Of a DNA stretch of 64,000 nucleotides, positions 17,533 to 25,840 are shown piece by piece. The notes below the pieces were generated by a model that had not been told where the DNA came from, made no database searches, and saw nothing but the letters and a program-made list of their open reading frames with translations. Position 1 is the stretch's first letter. The number at the start of each line of letters is the position of its first letter. The translations under genes and the position numbers were made by a program. The stretch spans positions 42,191-106,190 of the forward strand of contig DATJIF010000174.1 in NCBI GenBank assembly GCA_035493475.1. Reading direction: 5' to 3'. The DNA is from Actinospica sp035493475 (lineage in GTDB: Bacteria; Actinomycetota; Actinomycetes; Streptomycetales; Catenulisporaceae).

Positions 17533-19095
17533 TCAGAAGAAGGCCAACTGCCCGCCATCAGTTGCGAAGAGTTCTGGAGCGAGATTCACGATCGCAGCAG
17601 CGGGAAGCGCCGCAAGCTCCTTGGGCTCCATCTTGTGCAGCCCGCCACCGTAGACACGGCCTCCGTCACGGATGTCATCTGCCGACATGGACAATAGCGC
17701 TTTGTGGACGCGCGCAAGGCCATCCGGCTCGGTGTCTAGGTACTTCTGCAGGAGTGGTGTGGGATAAAGCATCAGGTAGACATTCGTCGCGACGGCGCGA
17801 GAATGATTAAGGATGAAACGCAATGGATGCTTCTCACCCTTGCCCCGGCCCATGTATGTAAGAAGGATTGGAGCGGGATCTCGAGACTCTTGTTTGTACC
17901 ACGGCGTTCGTCGGCTGACCAGGTACCCCGTCTTGATCTTTTCGTCGGCGGATCCAAGATAGCCGGCGAGTTCAGGGTTGCTCTCCCGAAGCCTTTCGAT
18001 TGGCTCTGGACAATCGATTAGCGCGAGTTGGCTCGGCAACACGGGCCAGCCTGACTGGTCGGCCTCAATAACATCTAACTTAAGCCCTCTCGGACTAGGG
18101 AGCACTGGCTTAATAAAACCGTCGCTAATGCCCATCTTCTCTGCATCTGCACGCTCAAGGATGAAAAACGTATTCGAGCCGGTGGCTAGACCTCTGCGAA
18201 TTTTGAAGAAGTCCGAGAGGACCCGGCCAGCAGATCCACGCGCGGCATCGCTCGTCCCCTGAATGTATCGTGACCACTTTGTGGCAGGATCAATACTGCT
18301 GGCATCGATTCGGTGAACTACGCGAGGCGATGGCAAGGATCCACCGAAGGTGAATTCGGCCATATGCTCATCCGTAGGCGGCTCGTTCTTGAATACCACG
18401 ACAGCGGACGTAACCAGCGCATCGCTAAACTGTGCCTCGGCGGGATCGTACCGGTGGATTCGGAGTAGGCTCACGTTCTCCGTAAGGTACCGCTTCAGCG
18501 ACAGGCCATAGTTGACGTCCATGAATTCACTCGGAATAAGCCAGGCGGAAATGGCTCCCGGCGCGAGATGCCTGTGACTCAAGAGGACGAAATACAGATA
18601 AAGACCCGAAAGTCCCGACGGACGCAGGCCCACCTGCTTCGCCACCGCTTCTCCAAGCGCCTTCTTCTGAGTGGCGCTGAGATGGTGGTGACGCACGTAC
18701 GGAGGATTTGCAAGTAACAACGAAACGGCGGGATCGCCGATAGCGCAGTTAGTGAAATCAGCATGCATGACTCGGAGGCCCTTGCCGCCCCACAGGCTGT
18801 CGGCAGCTTTGGCAAACCGCTGGTCAAACTCGACGCCCACAGCACACTCAATCCGATGGTCCACTAACTGATTGAGTAGAGCAGAGAAGAACGAGCCCGT
18901 GCCACAGGACGGCTCCAAAAATGAGACGCCGCTTTGTTCGTGCAACTGCAACGCATACCGAGCGATCTCATTCGCCAGGGCGGCAGGCGTTGCGAACTGA
19001 CCCGCCTCGTTGCGTTCTTGCGACGAGCGTTCGGCGTCCAGCGCATCCTGAAGTTGGATGCGCCGGGTCTCTAACTCCCGCAGGTCCTCAGACAC
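17533..19095 (-). CDS. N6-adenine DNA methyltransferase of a XamI-like R-M system
   Basis: 520-aa modification enzyme. Motif I is EPSCGTGSF (61-69) and motif IV NPPY (130-133), the gamma-type adenine methylase order. An N-terminal helical segment precedes GQFATPAALA, and a long C-terminal part should form the TaqI-like target-recognition domain. GTG 19095 was chosen: its GGAGG lies inside the end of the endonuclease gene and the GTG overlaps that gene's TGA, so the two are coupled. It methylates the same site that the upstream endonuclease cuts, protecting host DNA. Confidence 0.9.
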   Translation of the reverse strand: MSEDLRELETRRIQLQDALDAERSSQERNEAGQFATPAALANEIARYALQLHEQSGVSFLEPSCGTGSFFSALLNQLVDHRIECAVGVEFDQRFAKAADSLWGGKGLRVMHADFTNCAIGDPAVSLLLANPPYVRHHHLSATQKKALGEAVAKQVGLRPSGLSGLYLYFVLLSHRHLAPGAISAWLIPSEFMDVNYGLSLKRYLTENVSLLRIHRYDPAEAQFSDALVTSAVVVFKNEPPTDEHMAEFTFGGSLPSPRVVHRIDASSIDPATKWSRYIQGTSDAARGSAGRVLSDFFKIRRGLATGSNTFFILERADAEKMGISDGFIKPVLPSPRGLKLDVIEADQSGWPVLPSQLALIDCPEPIERLRESNPELAGYLGSADEKIKTGYLVSRRTPWYKQESRDPAPILLTYMGRGKGEKHPLRFILNHSRAVATNVYLMLYPTPLLQKYLDTEPDGLARVHKALLSMSADDIRDGGRVYGGGLHKMEPKELAALPAAAIVNLAPELFATDGGQLAFF

Positions 19096-20038
19096 CAGCC
19101 GCCTCCAGGTCATCGATGCGATGCTCCCACACCCAGTCCAGGTGCTCCGCAGCAGAATACCCCAGGTACCCCGCATCAAAGTAGCCGCAAAGGAAAAGGA
19201 TCAGTGAGATCTCATCTCCATATCTTGCTTTTAGCTGATGGATCTTTGTGGCTTCCTCTTTTCTCCGCTTGTTCGGATTCGTAAAATCGCCCGCAGACTT
19301 GGCCTCTATGAGCACTGGCAAGCTGTGTGAAGCAGGCTGATGAGGCTGGATGACCACATCGACCGGGATATTAACCGAAAGATCGCTCCCGACTATGACA
19401 TTTTGTCTGAAAGAAAATGTTCCGGCAGGCATTTCGTTCAGCGACAATAGGGAAGAGTGATTCTGCTTGCGATACCCACGCTTCGTCAACCAGTTTTCAA
19501 TGAGAGCCAGCTGACGCTGCTCTTGTGCGTTGCGGACAATCGGATCGGAGATCGCTCCGCAAAGCCGGTCCGCCACGACCGTAGCAGCCATTTCGTGCTG
19601 CCTCGGGTCCGCCACACCTCCCGTTCTGATCCAGGGAACAAGGTCCAAGTCAAGGAGATCCAACACGACCTTGCACATCGAATCCAAATGCGATTCCAGA
19701 GTTGCGCGCTTCATGCGTGGAGGAATCTCACCCTTCTTCTCCATCGTTTCAACGAGCGACTTCGAACCATAAGACAGTCCCACCAGGCGATCTCTAGCAA
19801 TGGGCGGAGCGGTGCTCATGCGAAGCGCGGGCAGGACCTCCGGATGTTCGAGGAGAACATCCGGCGTGATCGACCGGAGGTCGTTAGTGAAGGCGAATGC
19901 TTGGTTTACATCCTCCACGGTGCGCTGTCGCGTATCGCGGTATGCCTGAGGCGCTGCGTCCAAGAACCAGTTGTTGTAAAGCCGGACCGAAGCTTGGACA
20001 TCGTCGGCCCACAGGTGGGGCTTATCCGCGTTGATCAC
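19088..20038 (-). CDS. XamI-like type II restriction endonuclease
   Basis: 316-aa protein starting at GTG 20038 with AGGAAGG nine bases upstream. The N-terminus (NADKPHLWADD, SVRLYNNWFLDAAPQAYRDT) and a later core with VDVVIQPH and PVLIEAKSAGDFTN resemble the XamI endonuclease family; the D and E-x-K residues give a PD-(D/E)xK-like active site. XamI cuts GTCGAC; the specificity here is inferred only from family resemblance. The gene is followed by, and overlaps, its cognate methylase gene. Endonuclease-first order means the methylase depends on coupled translation. Confidence 0.8.
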   Translation of the reverse strand: MINADKPHLWADDVQASVRLYNNWFLDAAPQAYRDTRQRTVEDVNQAFAFTNDLRSITPDVLLEHPEVLPALRMSTAPPIARDRLVGLSYGSKSLVETMEKKGEIPPRMKRATLESHLDSMCKVVLDLLDLDLVPWIRTGGVADPRQHEMAATVVADRLCGAISDPIVRNAQEQRQLALIENWLTKRGYRKQNHSSLLSLNEMPAGTFSFRQNVIVGSDLSVNIPVDVVIQPHQPASHSLPVLIEAKSAGDFTNPNKRRKEEATKIHQLKARYGDEISLILFLCGYFDAGYLGYSAAEHLDWVWEHRIDDLEAAGV

Positions 20039-20654
20039 GTGCGCGCGCCTTCCTCTCGAAGCAGTTGACAGACAGCACCGCAGTGCCCAGATACAGCGTA
20101 GAGGCACCCGAGTGCTGGTGGATGATCGAGCCCACCTTCTGGACCGCATCATGAAACAGAAACGTCCGAGGTCGACGGTCCGCCGGGCGGCCGAAACGGC
20201 GAAAGCCCCGGTCATCCATGTGATGACCGGGGCTCGCCCGTTGTGCGCCGTCAGAGACTTGAACTCCGAACCTGCTAATTTAAGAGGTTAGCCGCTCCAG
20301 AGGCTACGAGGCTCCCCGGGGCGGCCGTCGGTTTCGTGCTCGCCGCGTGCCCGTACGGAGCGGTAATGGCGGTCAATGACGGTGAGCGGGCCGCGTGGCC
20401 GCAGGTCAGCGCAACGTGCGGGTAACGCAGGAAGCGATGCGGGATCTCAAAGGCAGGTGGTCGGACGCACGCCGTCGACCCGCGGCAGCGTCACGGCGCT
20501 GTGGTTAGTTTGTTCGCCCGAACCCCCATGTAGGAAACGCTCTCGAATCCTTGGCCCGGCATGCCCGCGTGGATGTGCGGCGCCGCCCGCCGGAGTGTTC
20601 CAACGGGCGGCGCGGGCCGCGGTGTTTGGCCTCGGAGATGTCCTCTGCTATGCG
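20039..20654. other. Gene-poor stretch with a tRNA-like remnant
   Basis: This 616-bp stretch between the endonuclease start and the integrase stop contains the degenerate tRNA-Lys(CTT) 3' half (20243-20310) and probably the promoter of the restriction genes. No convincing gene is seen. Confidence 0.5.
20243..20310 (-). repeat. tRNA-Lys(CTT)-like 3'-half remnant, putative second attachment site
   Basis: On the minus strand there is an anticodon-loop-like CTCTTAA, a complete T-arm (CGGAG, loop TTCAAGT, CTCTG) and a 3' acceptor strand ending ACGGCGC-A, as in actinobacterial tRNA-Lys(CTT). The 5' acceptor strand and a normal D-arm are missing, so it is not a working tRNA. It lies about 350 bp beyond the integrase stop, where an att site is expected. 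Confidence 0.65.
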
Positions 20655-22238
20655 CTATTCGGCTTCGGGTTCCGTTTCGCGGGCCTTGGCGGCGTGGCTG
20701 AGGAACGCGGCGAGGGTGGTGGCGGCGGTGCGGCGGGCTTCGTCGGCGACGCCTTGGTAGGTGTCGCGGGTGAAGCTGGAGGTGGTGTGCCCGAGCAGGT
20801 CCTGGACGAGTTTGACGTCGATCCCGGCCGTGAGCGAGTGGGTGGCGGTGCCGTGCCGGACGTCGTGCAGGCGGATCGGCGGGAGTTCGTGTTCGCGTGC
20901 GAGCTTGTAGAACTCGTAGGTCAACTGTGCCGGGTGCAGGCGCGTGCCGTCCTCGCGGGTGAACACGAGTCCGGTGTCGTGCCATCCGGGGCCGTACTCG
21001 GCGCGCTGCTGCTCCTGCGCGTCCCGGTGGGCGCGCAGGAGTTCGACCATCGAGGGATCCAGGGCAATGGTGCGGTAGGAGTCCTCGGTCTTCGGGCGCG
21101 TGAGTTCGGTGCGCCAGCCGATCTGGGCGACCTGGCAGGTGACCATCAGTTCGCCGGCATCGAGGTCGACGTCGTGCCAGTGCAGGCCCGCGGTCTCGCC
21201 GCGGCGCATGCCGGTGAAGACCATCAGGTGGTATGCGGTGGCGAACCGGTGCCCGTGGGTGGCGCGCAGGAAGTCGATGGTCTGCTCGACCGTCCAGATC
21301 ATCACCGGGCTCGGCTTGACACCGGTCTTGCGCCACGCCGCGACCCGGGGCCCGGTCCACACCAGACCCCGCGGGCGGCGCCCGCCGGACAGGCGCACGA
21401 GCTTGGCCGGGTTGACCGGGATCAGCATCTGCGCGACCGCGTCCGACAGCGCGGAGGACAAAGTCGCCCGGATCCGGCGGACCGTGGTCGGCCCGGTCTC
21501 CGGCGACGGCCGCCCCAGGGCTTTGATTTTCGCGCGGACGGCCCTGGCCCGGTCCATCTCCCCAGCCTCCACAGCCTGTGCGAGCTCCGCCTTGAGCGCC
21601 GACCGCCTCAGCGCAGTCGCCTGGCGTTCGGTGTTCTGCGCCTCGATCGCGTCGACCATCGCTCGGATGTGGCTCACCCGCAGTTTGTCCAGTTCGATCG
21701 CCCCGAGGTGCGGGATCAGGTGGACGCGCAGGTGCATCTCGTAGGCCATGCGCGTCCCGCCGGCCAGGTCCGCCTTCGTGCCCAGCCACTCGGTCAGGTA
21801 TTGGCCGATCGTGAGCCTGGAATCGGCGGGCAGCCCGATCGCGAGCCTGCGCCGCAGCTCGTCCTCGTCCGGCAGCGGGTTCTTGTTCTTCAGACACACC
21901 CGGATCCGACCGGCAATCGCGCGCAGCGCCAAATCCGGGTCCTCGGCGCCGTCGGCCAGCCGCAGCAGGCGCGTGACCGCCTCCAAGCTCTCGCGCGTCT
22001 CGGCCTCCGTGGCGAACCCGGCGCGCAGGTGCTCGCGCTTTCCTCCGTCCGTGACGGGTACCTCGAGTTGGAACCGCCAGGTGCCGTGGTCCTTCGACCA
22101 TCGCCCGTCCTTCATCGTCAACCGCGGGCAGGCCTTGCCCCACGGCTTGTTCTGCATCGTGCCGTCCGGCTCCGCCACCGGCCTCGTGCACGAGCAGCGC
22201 TTGAACACCGTCCCCGAGAGCTTCCTGTTCGCCGTCAT
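20655..22238 (-). CDS. int: Tyrosine-recombinase integrase
   Basis: 527-aa phage-type integrase. A putative SAM-like core-binding domain spans about 140-200 and an unusual helical insertion 200-245. The catalytic domain has Arg345 in TGMRRGE, His458 and Arg461 in HDVRH, His484 in LLGH and the nucleophile Tyr494. The length exceeds the usual approximately 400 aa because of an N-terminal approximately 60-residue Cys-containing region (FKRCSCTRP) typical of actinobacterial integrases. ATG 22238 has AAAGGCG upstream. It should integrate and excise an element at a tRNA site; the nearest such site is the remnant at 20243, whereas the island ends match tRNA-Lys(TTT). Confidence 0.93.
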   Translation of the reverse strand: MTANRKLSGTVFKRCSCTRPVAEPDGTMQNKPWGKACPRLTMKDGRWSKDHGTWRFQLEVPVTDGGKREHLRAGFATEAETRESLEAVTRLLRLADGAEDPDLALRAIAGRIRVCLKNKNPLPDEDELRRRLAIGLPADSRLTIGQYLTEWLGTKADLAGGTRMAYEMHLRVHLIPHLGAIELDKLRVSHIRAMVDAIEAQNTERQATALRRSALKAELAQAVEAGEMDRARAVRAKIKALGRPSPETGPTTVRRIRATLSSALSDAVAQMLIPVNPAKLVRLSGGRRPRGLVWTGPRVAAWRKTGVKPSPVMIWTVEQTIDFLRATHGHRFATAYHLMVFTGMRRGETAGLHWHDVDLDAGELMVTCQVAQIGWRTELTRPKTEDSYRTIALDPSMVELLRAHRDAQEQQRAEYGPGWHDTGLVFTREDGTRLHPAQLTYEFYKLAREHELPPIRLHDVRHGTATHSLTAGIDVKLVQDLLGHTTSSFTRDTYQGVADEARRTAATTLAAFLSHAAKARETEPEAE

Positions 22239-22569
22239 CACTATCGCGCCTTTCACGTGTCCGGAATCTGTGGGCGGCACCCCCGCGAATCCGTGGGAAA
22301 CACCGCCGCGACCCATGCACGCTCGACCGCCCCGCGCCCGGCAACCGGTCGCGTGAAGATGCTCGACCGTCCGCCGCAAACGCCACGGCCCTGCCCCGCA
22401 CCCGGCCGGAACGCGGCCGGACGGTCGGGCCGGATCGGGGCGCAACGCGACGCGGCGAACCGGGGCCCGGTACGGTGCGGTTTGGCGTGCACCTAGATAC
22501 AGATTGGGAAGGCCCGTTTGTACCAGAAAATCGGTAAAATTCAGGTAATTCTTAGGCTGATAGCTCGCG

Positions 22570-22611
22570 CCACAACCCCCACCACAAGTCTTTCCACAAC
22601 CCCCACCACAA
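22570..22611. repeat. Tandem 18-bp direct repeat upstream of integrase
   Basis: The unit CCACAACCCCCACCACAA occurs exactly at 22570-22587 and 22594-22611 with 24-bp periodicity. It lies about 330 bp upstream of the integrase start and could be an arm-type binding site. Confidence 0.6.
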
Positions 22612-22663
22612 CCCCGCCACCCCGGCAGCGGGACCTGTCAAAGACGCCGCAGGCCATCAGGCG

Positions 22664-22733
22664 GATCGCTGTTCACATCGGTTCAGGCTAATAGGGCTAA
22701 ACGCCCTTTATCGCGCGAACCCCCCTGCCGAGG
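22664..22733. repeat. 70-bp imperfect direct repeat with hairpin, copy 1
   Basis: Shares blocks GGTTCAGGCT, ATAGGGCTA and CGCGCGAACCC with 22960-23029. Its core AGGGC-TAAAC-GCCCT can form a hairpin. The two copies are 296 bp apart. Confidence 0.65.
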
Positions 22734-22959
22734 GCCGTGCGTTCCCACGCGTGAAGGGCGAACCGGCAGACTCCCACACCGCTCGACGACGGCATGCGGT
22801 CCGAGCTGGTTCTACCCGAACACCGGAGACGACAACACCGAAGCGGGCCGCGAATCGCGGTGGCCGTGGGCCCGGCCGTAGGCTCGTCCGTGGGCTGCTC
22901 CGTAGGATAGGCAGCTGTTCCGGGGCGATGTCATCGACAAGCCGCAGCTCACGCCCGAA

Positions 22960-23029
22960 GATCGGCGCTTACACCGGTTCAGGCTGATAGGGCTATACGC
23001 CCTATACCGCGCGAACCCTCGCCGAAAGC
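22960..23029. repeat. 70-bp imperfect direct repeat with hairpin, copy 2
   Basis: Counterpart of 22664-22733. The core TAGGGC-TATAC-GCCCTA keeps the hairpin and loop length while its loop bases differ, and the A-T pair added at the stem base makes it longer. The conserved pairing suggests structure matters. Confidence 0.65.
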
Positions 23030-23090
23030 GATCCAGTTCCGTCGGCGAGGCCGGGTCAACGGCAACTCGGCCAGCCACTCGACTCACGTG

Positions 23091-23549
23091 TCAGTCCGCG
23101 TGCCCGGTGCCGGTCGCCGCCTCGGCCGCCTGCACGCCGGAATGCAGCGCCGCGTAGCGTTTGGGCGCCAAGCGCGTGCACACCAGCCGGTGCTCGCGGC
23201 AGAGGCGCTCGGCAGCGTTTGTGATCGCACCGATTGACCGGCCGCCGAGCAGCTTCGACATTCCCACCGGGCCCAGCTCGTCCGGATAGTACTCGGCGAG
23301 CAGATCGAGTACGAGCGCCTGCAATCCGCCTTTGGGCAGGCGCGGATTGCCGGTGACCGGCCCGACCGCGCCCGCGCCGCCCGGCCCGGGTTCGGCGGCG
23401 CGGGCCGTGAAGGCCCACGTGGGGCCCGTCGCGGCCCGCGCGCTACCGCCCCCGGCCCCGTGGCCGCCCGGCGCCCCGTCGCCGCCACCGGGGCCCGCAC
23501 CGCCCGAAACCGCGCCGCCCCCGCCGTTCCCGTCCCAAACGCCCACCAT
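23091..23549 (-). CDS. Winged-helix-like DNA-binding protein
   Basis: 152-aa protein. The N-terminal 75 residues are Gly/Pro/Ala-rich and probably disordered. The C-terminal approximately 65 residues (GGLQALVLDLLAEY ... GMSKLLGGRSIGAITNAA ... RYAAL) look like a winged helix with a recognition helix, similar to small regulators found on actinobacterial integrative elements. ATG 23549 is a reasonable start with weak ribosome site. It probably controls genes of the element. Its family was not identified. Confidence 0.55.
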   Translation of the reverse strand: MVGVWDGNGGGGAVSGGAGPGGGDGAPGGHGAGGGSARAATGPTWAFTARAAEPGPGGAGAVGPVTGNPRLPKGGLQALVLDLLAEYYPDELGPVGMSKLLGGRSIGAITNAAERLCREHRLVCTRLAPKRYAALHSGVQAAEAATGTGHAD

Positions 23550-23865
23550 GATCACATCCAATCCGCGCCATAGGCCCGATCCGGCCGGACCCGCGTGGAC
23601 CAGCGACGACCCGCCACCGGGCCACGTCAACACAAAATCGGAATGTAATGACGCAGACACGACGGGCGGACCACCCCGCGCGCCCCGCACGCGCCCCCGT
23701 CGCGGCCTCTCGCCCTTGTGTGGCCCGTGGGTCGGGCGGTCGGCCACGGGCGCCGTATCAGCCGCCGTGCCCCGCCGTCCCGGTGATCACTCGGGCGGCA
23801 GGGCACGGCGATGGAAATGATCGAACATCTCGGCGGGCCTGGTCAGCGAGGCAGCAGGCGTCGGG

Positions 23866-24321
23866 CTAGGCGAGCGGGAAACGCGCGATTACGCTCTTGC
23901 TGCGCCTGTCCACGCAACGCACCTCGACGCTCAGCCCCAACGCGCGCACGATGTGCAGGCCACGCCCGTGCTCACCCAGCCCGGCTGGAACATCGCCGGG
24001 CCGGGTGGGATCCGGCCCGCCGAGGTCGGCGACCTCGAGGTGCACGAACCCTGAGCGCACCCCCAGGCGCATCCGTGCCGGGCCAGCGGTGTGGCGCAGC
24101 GCGTTGGTCACCAGCTCGCTCAGGCACAGCACGACCTCGTCGACCCGCGGGCGCGCGGCGCCCCATGCGAGAAGGTTCGCGGTCGCGAGGTGGCGCAGCG
24201 GGCGAATCAACTCGGGTACCTCGGCCGGTACGGTCACGATCAGCTCGCGCCACGAACCGCGCACGCGGTGACGGCGGCGCAGGCGGACGGGACAGCGGGC
24301 GGGTATCGGTCGGCGGGTCAT
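23866..24321 (-). CDS. GHKL ATP-binding regulatory protein (anti-sigma-factor-like)
   Basis: 151-aa single-domain HATPase_c protein. N-box LSELVTNALRHT, G1 box with VADLGG and G2 box GRGLHIV mark the ATP site of the SpoIIAB/RsbW-like family. ATG 24321 has GGGAG at good distance. Stand-alone proteins of this type accompany WhiJ-type HTH and DUF397 proteins in streptomycete developmental loci, and relatives of both occur 1.5-2.8 kb to the right. It may be a regulatory partner of these. Confidence 0.85.
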   Translation of the reverse strand: MTRRPIPARCPVRLRRRHRVRGSWRELIVTVPAEVPELIRPLRHLATANLLAWGAARPRVDEVVLCLSELVTNALRHTAGPARMRLGVRSGFVHLEVADLGGPDPTRPGDVPAGLGEHGRGLHIVRALGLSVEVRCVDRRSKSVIARFPLA

Positions 24322-24608
24322 ACGCGTCTCCCGGGGTGATCACGGAACGGGTCGTGCGCAGCGTTGCTCCACCGCCCCCGATCAGCCACAGGGCGATGCA
24401 AGATGCTTGATATTTCGCCGCGATTCGCCACCCCGCACCCGAAACCGCCGTCCCGGCCGCACCGGCAGCGCCGAACCGGCCGACGCCCGCCGGGGCGACC
24501 CGGACCGGCGCGGCGCGGACGGGCCCGCCGCCAACGCCGCGCACGGCCGCCCGGCTCGCCGACGACGGCAACCCACGGCACACGGGCCGGGCGGCGCCGG
24601 GCGCGGCG

Positions 24609-25229
24609 CTACCGCGCGAGGTAGGCGGAAAGCTTCGCCATCCGCTGAACCAGGGCATTCATATCAGAGGCGATCGCGGACAACTCCACGGTGGCCTCGT
24701 CGGGATCGGGAGGCAGCACCGGGGTGCACAGCACCACGAACGGCAGTTGCGTGGCCGCTTCCAGCGCACGTTGGACCGAGGGGTGGGGCATCTTGACCTC
24801 ACCGGACTCCCACTTCTGCACGTTCCTCTTCGTGCAGCCGTTGGGCTCACCCAGCCTGGCCCCGGCCGCCTGGACCGCCTTGGCGAAATCGTGCTGAGAA
24901 AGATGGAGTTCTTCGCGGGTGCGACGCAGCCGCTCGCCGTTGAGCCGCGTCGCCACGATCCGGGGACGCCGCACCGCACCGTCCCCGAGACCGAAAGGCG
25001 CGCCTTCGATCGACCGTTCGTTGGAGCGGACCGCCGTCCCCAACGAGCCCTGGTACGGCTGCGGCTGCACCTCGGCCTCGCCCAAGCCGTCGCGGTCGAA
25101 CGCGGCGAAGGCTCCGGGCAGAGCCCCGCCGTCGGCGTGGAGCCTCTGGGTGTCGCGACTCGGCGGATGTCCGGGGGCAGGTACCAGGCGCGCCAGTTCG
25201 ATCGGGAAGTCGTGAAGGTTCGACTCCAT
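24609..25229 (-). CDS. XRE-family helix-turn-helix regulator
   Basis: 206-aa protein with a Cro/cI-type HTH at about 97-165 (LRRTREELHLSQHDFAKAVQ, then RNVQKWESGEVKMP), a longer than usual N-terminal extension of about 95 residues without recognisable motifs, and a short helical C-terminus. AGGAGA stands upstream of the ATG, supporting the long form. It probably regulates neighbouring island genes. Confidence 0.7.
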   Translation of the reverse strand: MESNLHDFPIELARLVPAPGHPPSRDTQRLHADGGALPGAFAAFDRDGLGEAEVQPQPYQGSLGTAVRSNERSIEGAPFGLGDGAVRRPRIVATRLNGERLRRTREELHLSQHDFAKAVQAAGARLGEPNGCTKRNVQKWESGEVKMPHPSVQRALEAATQLPFVVLCTPVLPPDPDEATVELSAIASDMNALVQRMAKLSAYLAR

Positions 25230-25375
25230 GACGTCTTTCGTCTCCTAACTAACGTGGGGAAGAGGGATCCGGGCGCAGCCGTGGCCTGTCCCAACCAGCA
25301 GGCGGGATGCACTTCGGCTGCCCTGCGGAGAAACCGGCGGACCGTCAGAGCACGGCCGCACGATTCCGGACACCG

Positions 25376-25705
25376 CTACTCGGGTCGGCGCGGCAAACGA
25401 CCGAAGGTAAACCAGCCCGGAGCCACCACCTGGCTCGTGGGAGGCGACACCTCCTGCCAGGAGCCGTCAGGCCGACGGATCTCCGCGCTCTTCAGATTGT
25501 GCGTATCCAAGTTCCGGTAGCGGTCCAGGACGAACCTCGACAGACCCACGGCACTTCGCGCGTCCGGCGCGGCGTGGAAGGTGACGCTGTCCGACTCGCT
25601 ATCGCCCTCGCCGGCCCACCGACACCGGACCGTCCAATGCGGGTACGTATCGGCGTCGTCGGGCAGGCGCGTCGTAATGAGATCGATGATTGCGGTCTCG
25701 GTCAT
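25376..25705 (-). CDS. Hypothetical protein
   Basis: 109-aa acidic soluble protein starting at an ATG with GAAGGG upstream; the in-frame sequence further upstream lacks a better start. It contains VRCRWAGEGDSESDSVTFHA and a Trp-rich C-terminal part, but no known domain was recognised. Divergent from the HTH gene at 25841 across about 135 bp. Confidence 0.6.
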   Translation of the reverse strand: MTETAIIDLITTRLPDDADTYPHWTVRCRWAGEGDSESDSVTFHAAPDARSAVGLSRFVLDRYRNLDTHNLKSAEIRRPDGSWQEVSPPTSQVVAPGWFTFGRLPRRPE

Positions 25706-25840
25706 GCAAGAACCCTTCGTTTCACTGTGCGTCAACGAGTGGTGCGGAATCCGTGAAAACATCTACTCTGATCGTGTGCGTCGACGCCATGCCGCAACAG
25801 GCCGAACAGCGCAACTAACGCCGTGTTGGAAGGAACGATC

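Larger units (their letters stand above)
22239..23090. other. 850-bp non-coding region with two repeat families
   Basis: No convincing gene. It contains an 18-bp direct repeat (22570-22587, 22594-22611) and two copies of an approximately 70-bp hairpin-bearing repeat (22664-22733, 22960-23029). The position upstream of int suggests promoter, recombinase-binding or replication functions. AT-rich sequence around 22500-22560 may hold the int promoter. Confidence 0.5.

Noticed and set aside
20243..20310. Functional tRNA-Lys(CTT)
   Set aside because: The T-arm is intact but the 5' acceptor strand is missing and the anticodon stem has a mismatch.
22570..22611. CRISPR array
   Set aside because: Only two copies with a 6-bp spacer; no further repeats and no cas genes in the window.
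24407..24608. Arg/Pro-rich small frames between the GHKL and XRE genes
   Set aside because: No ribosome sites and unnatural composition; treated as intergenic.
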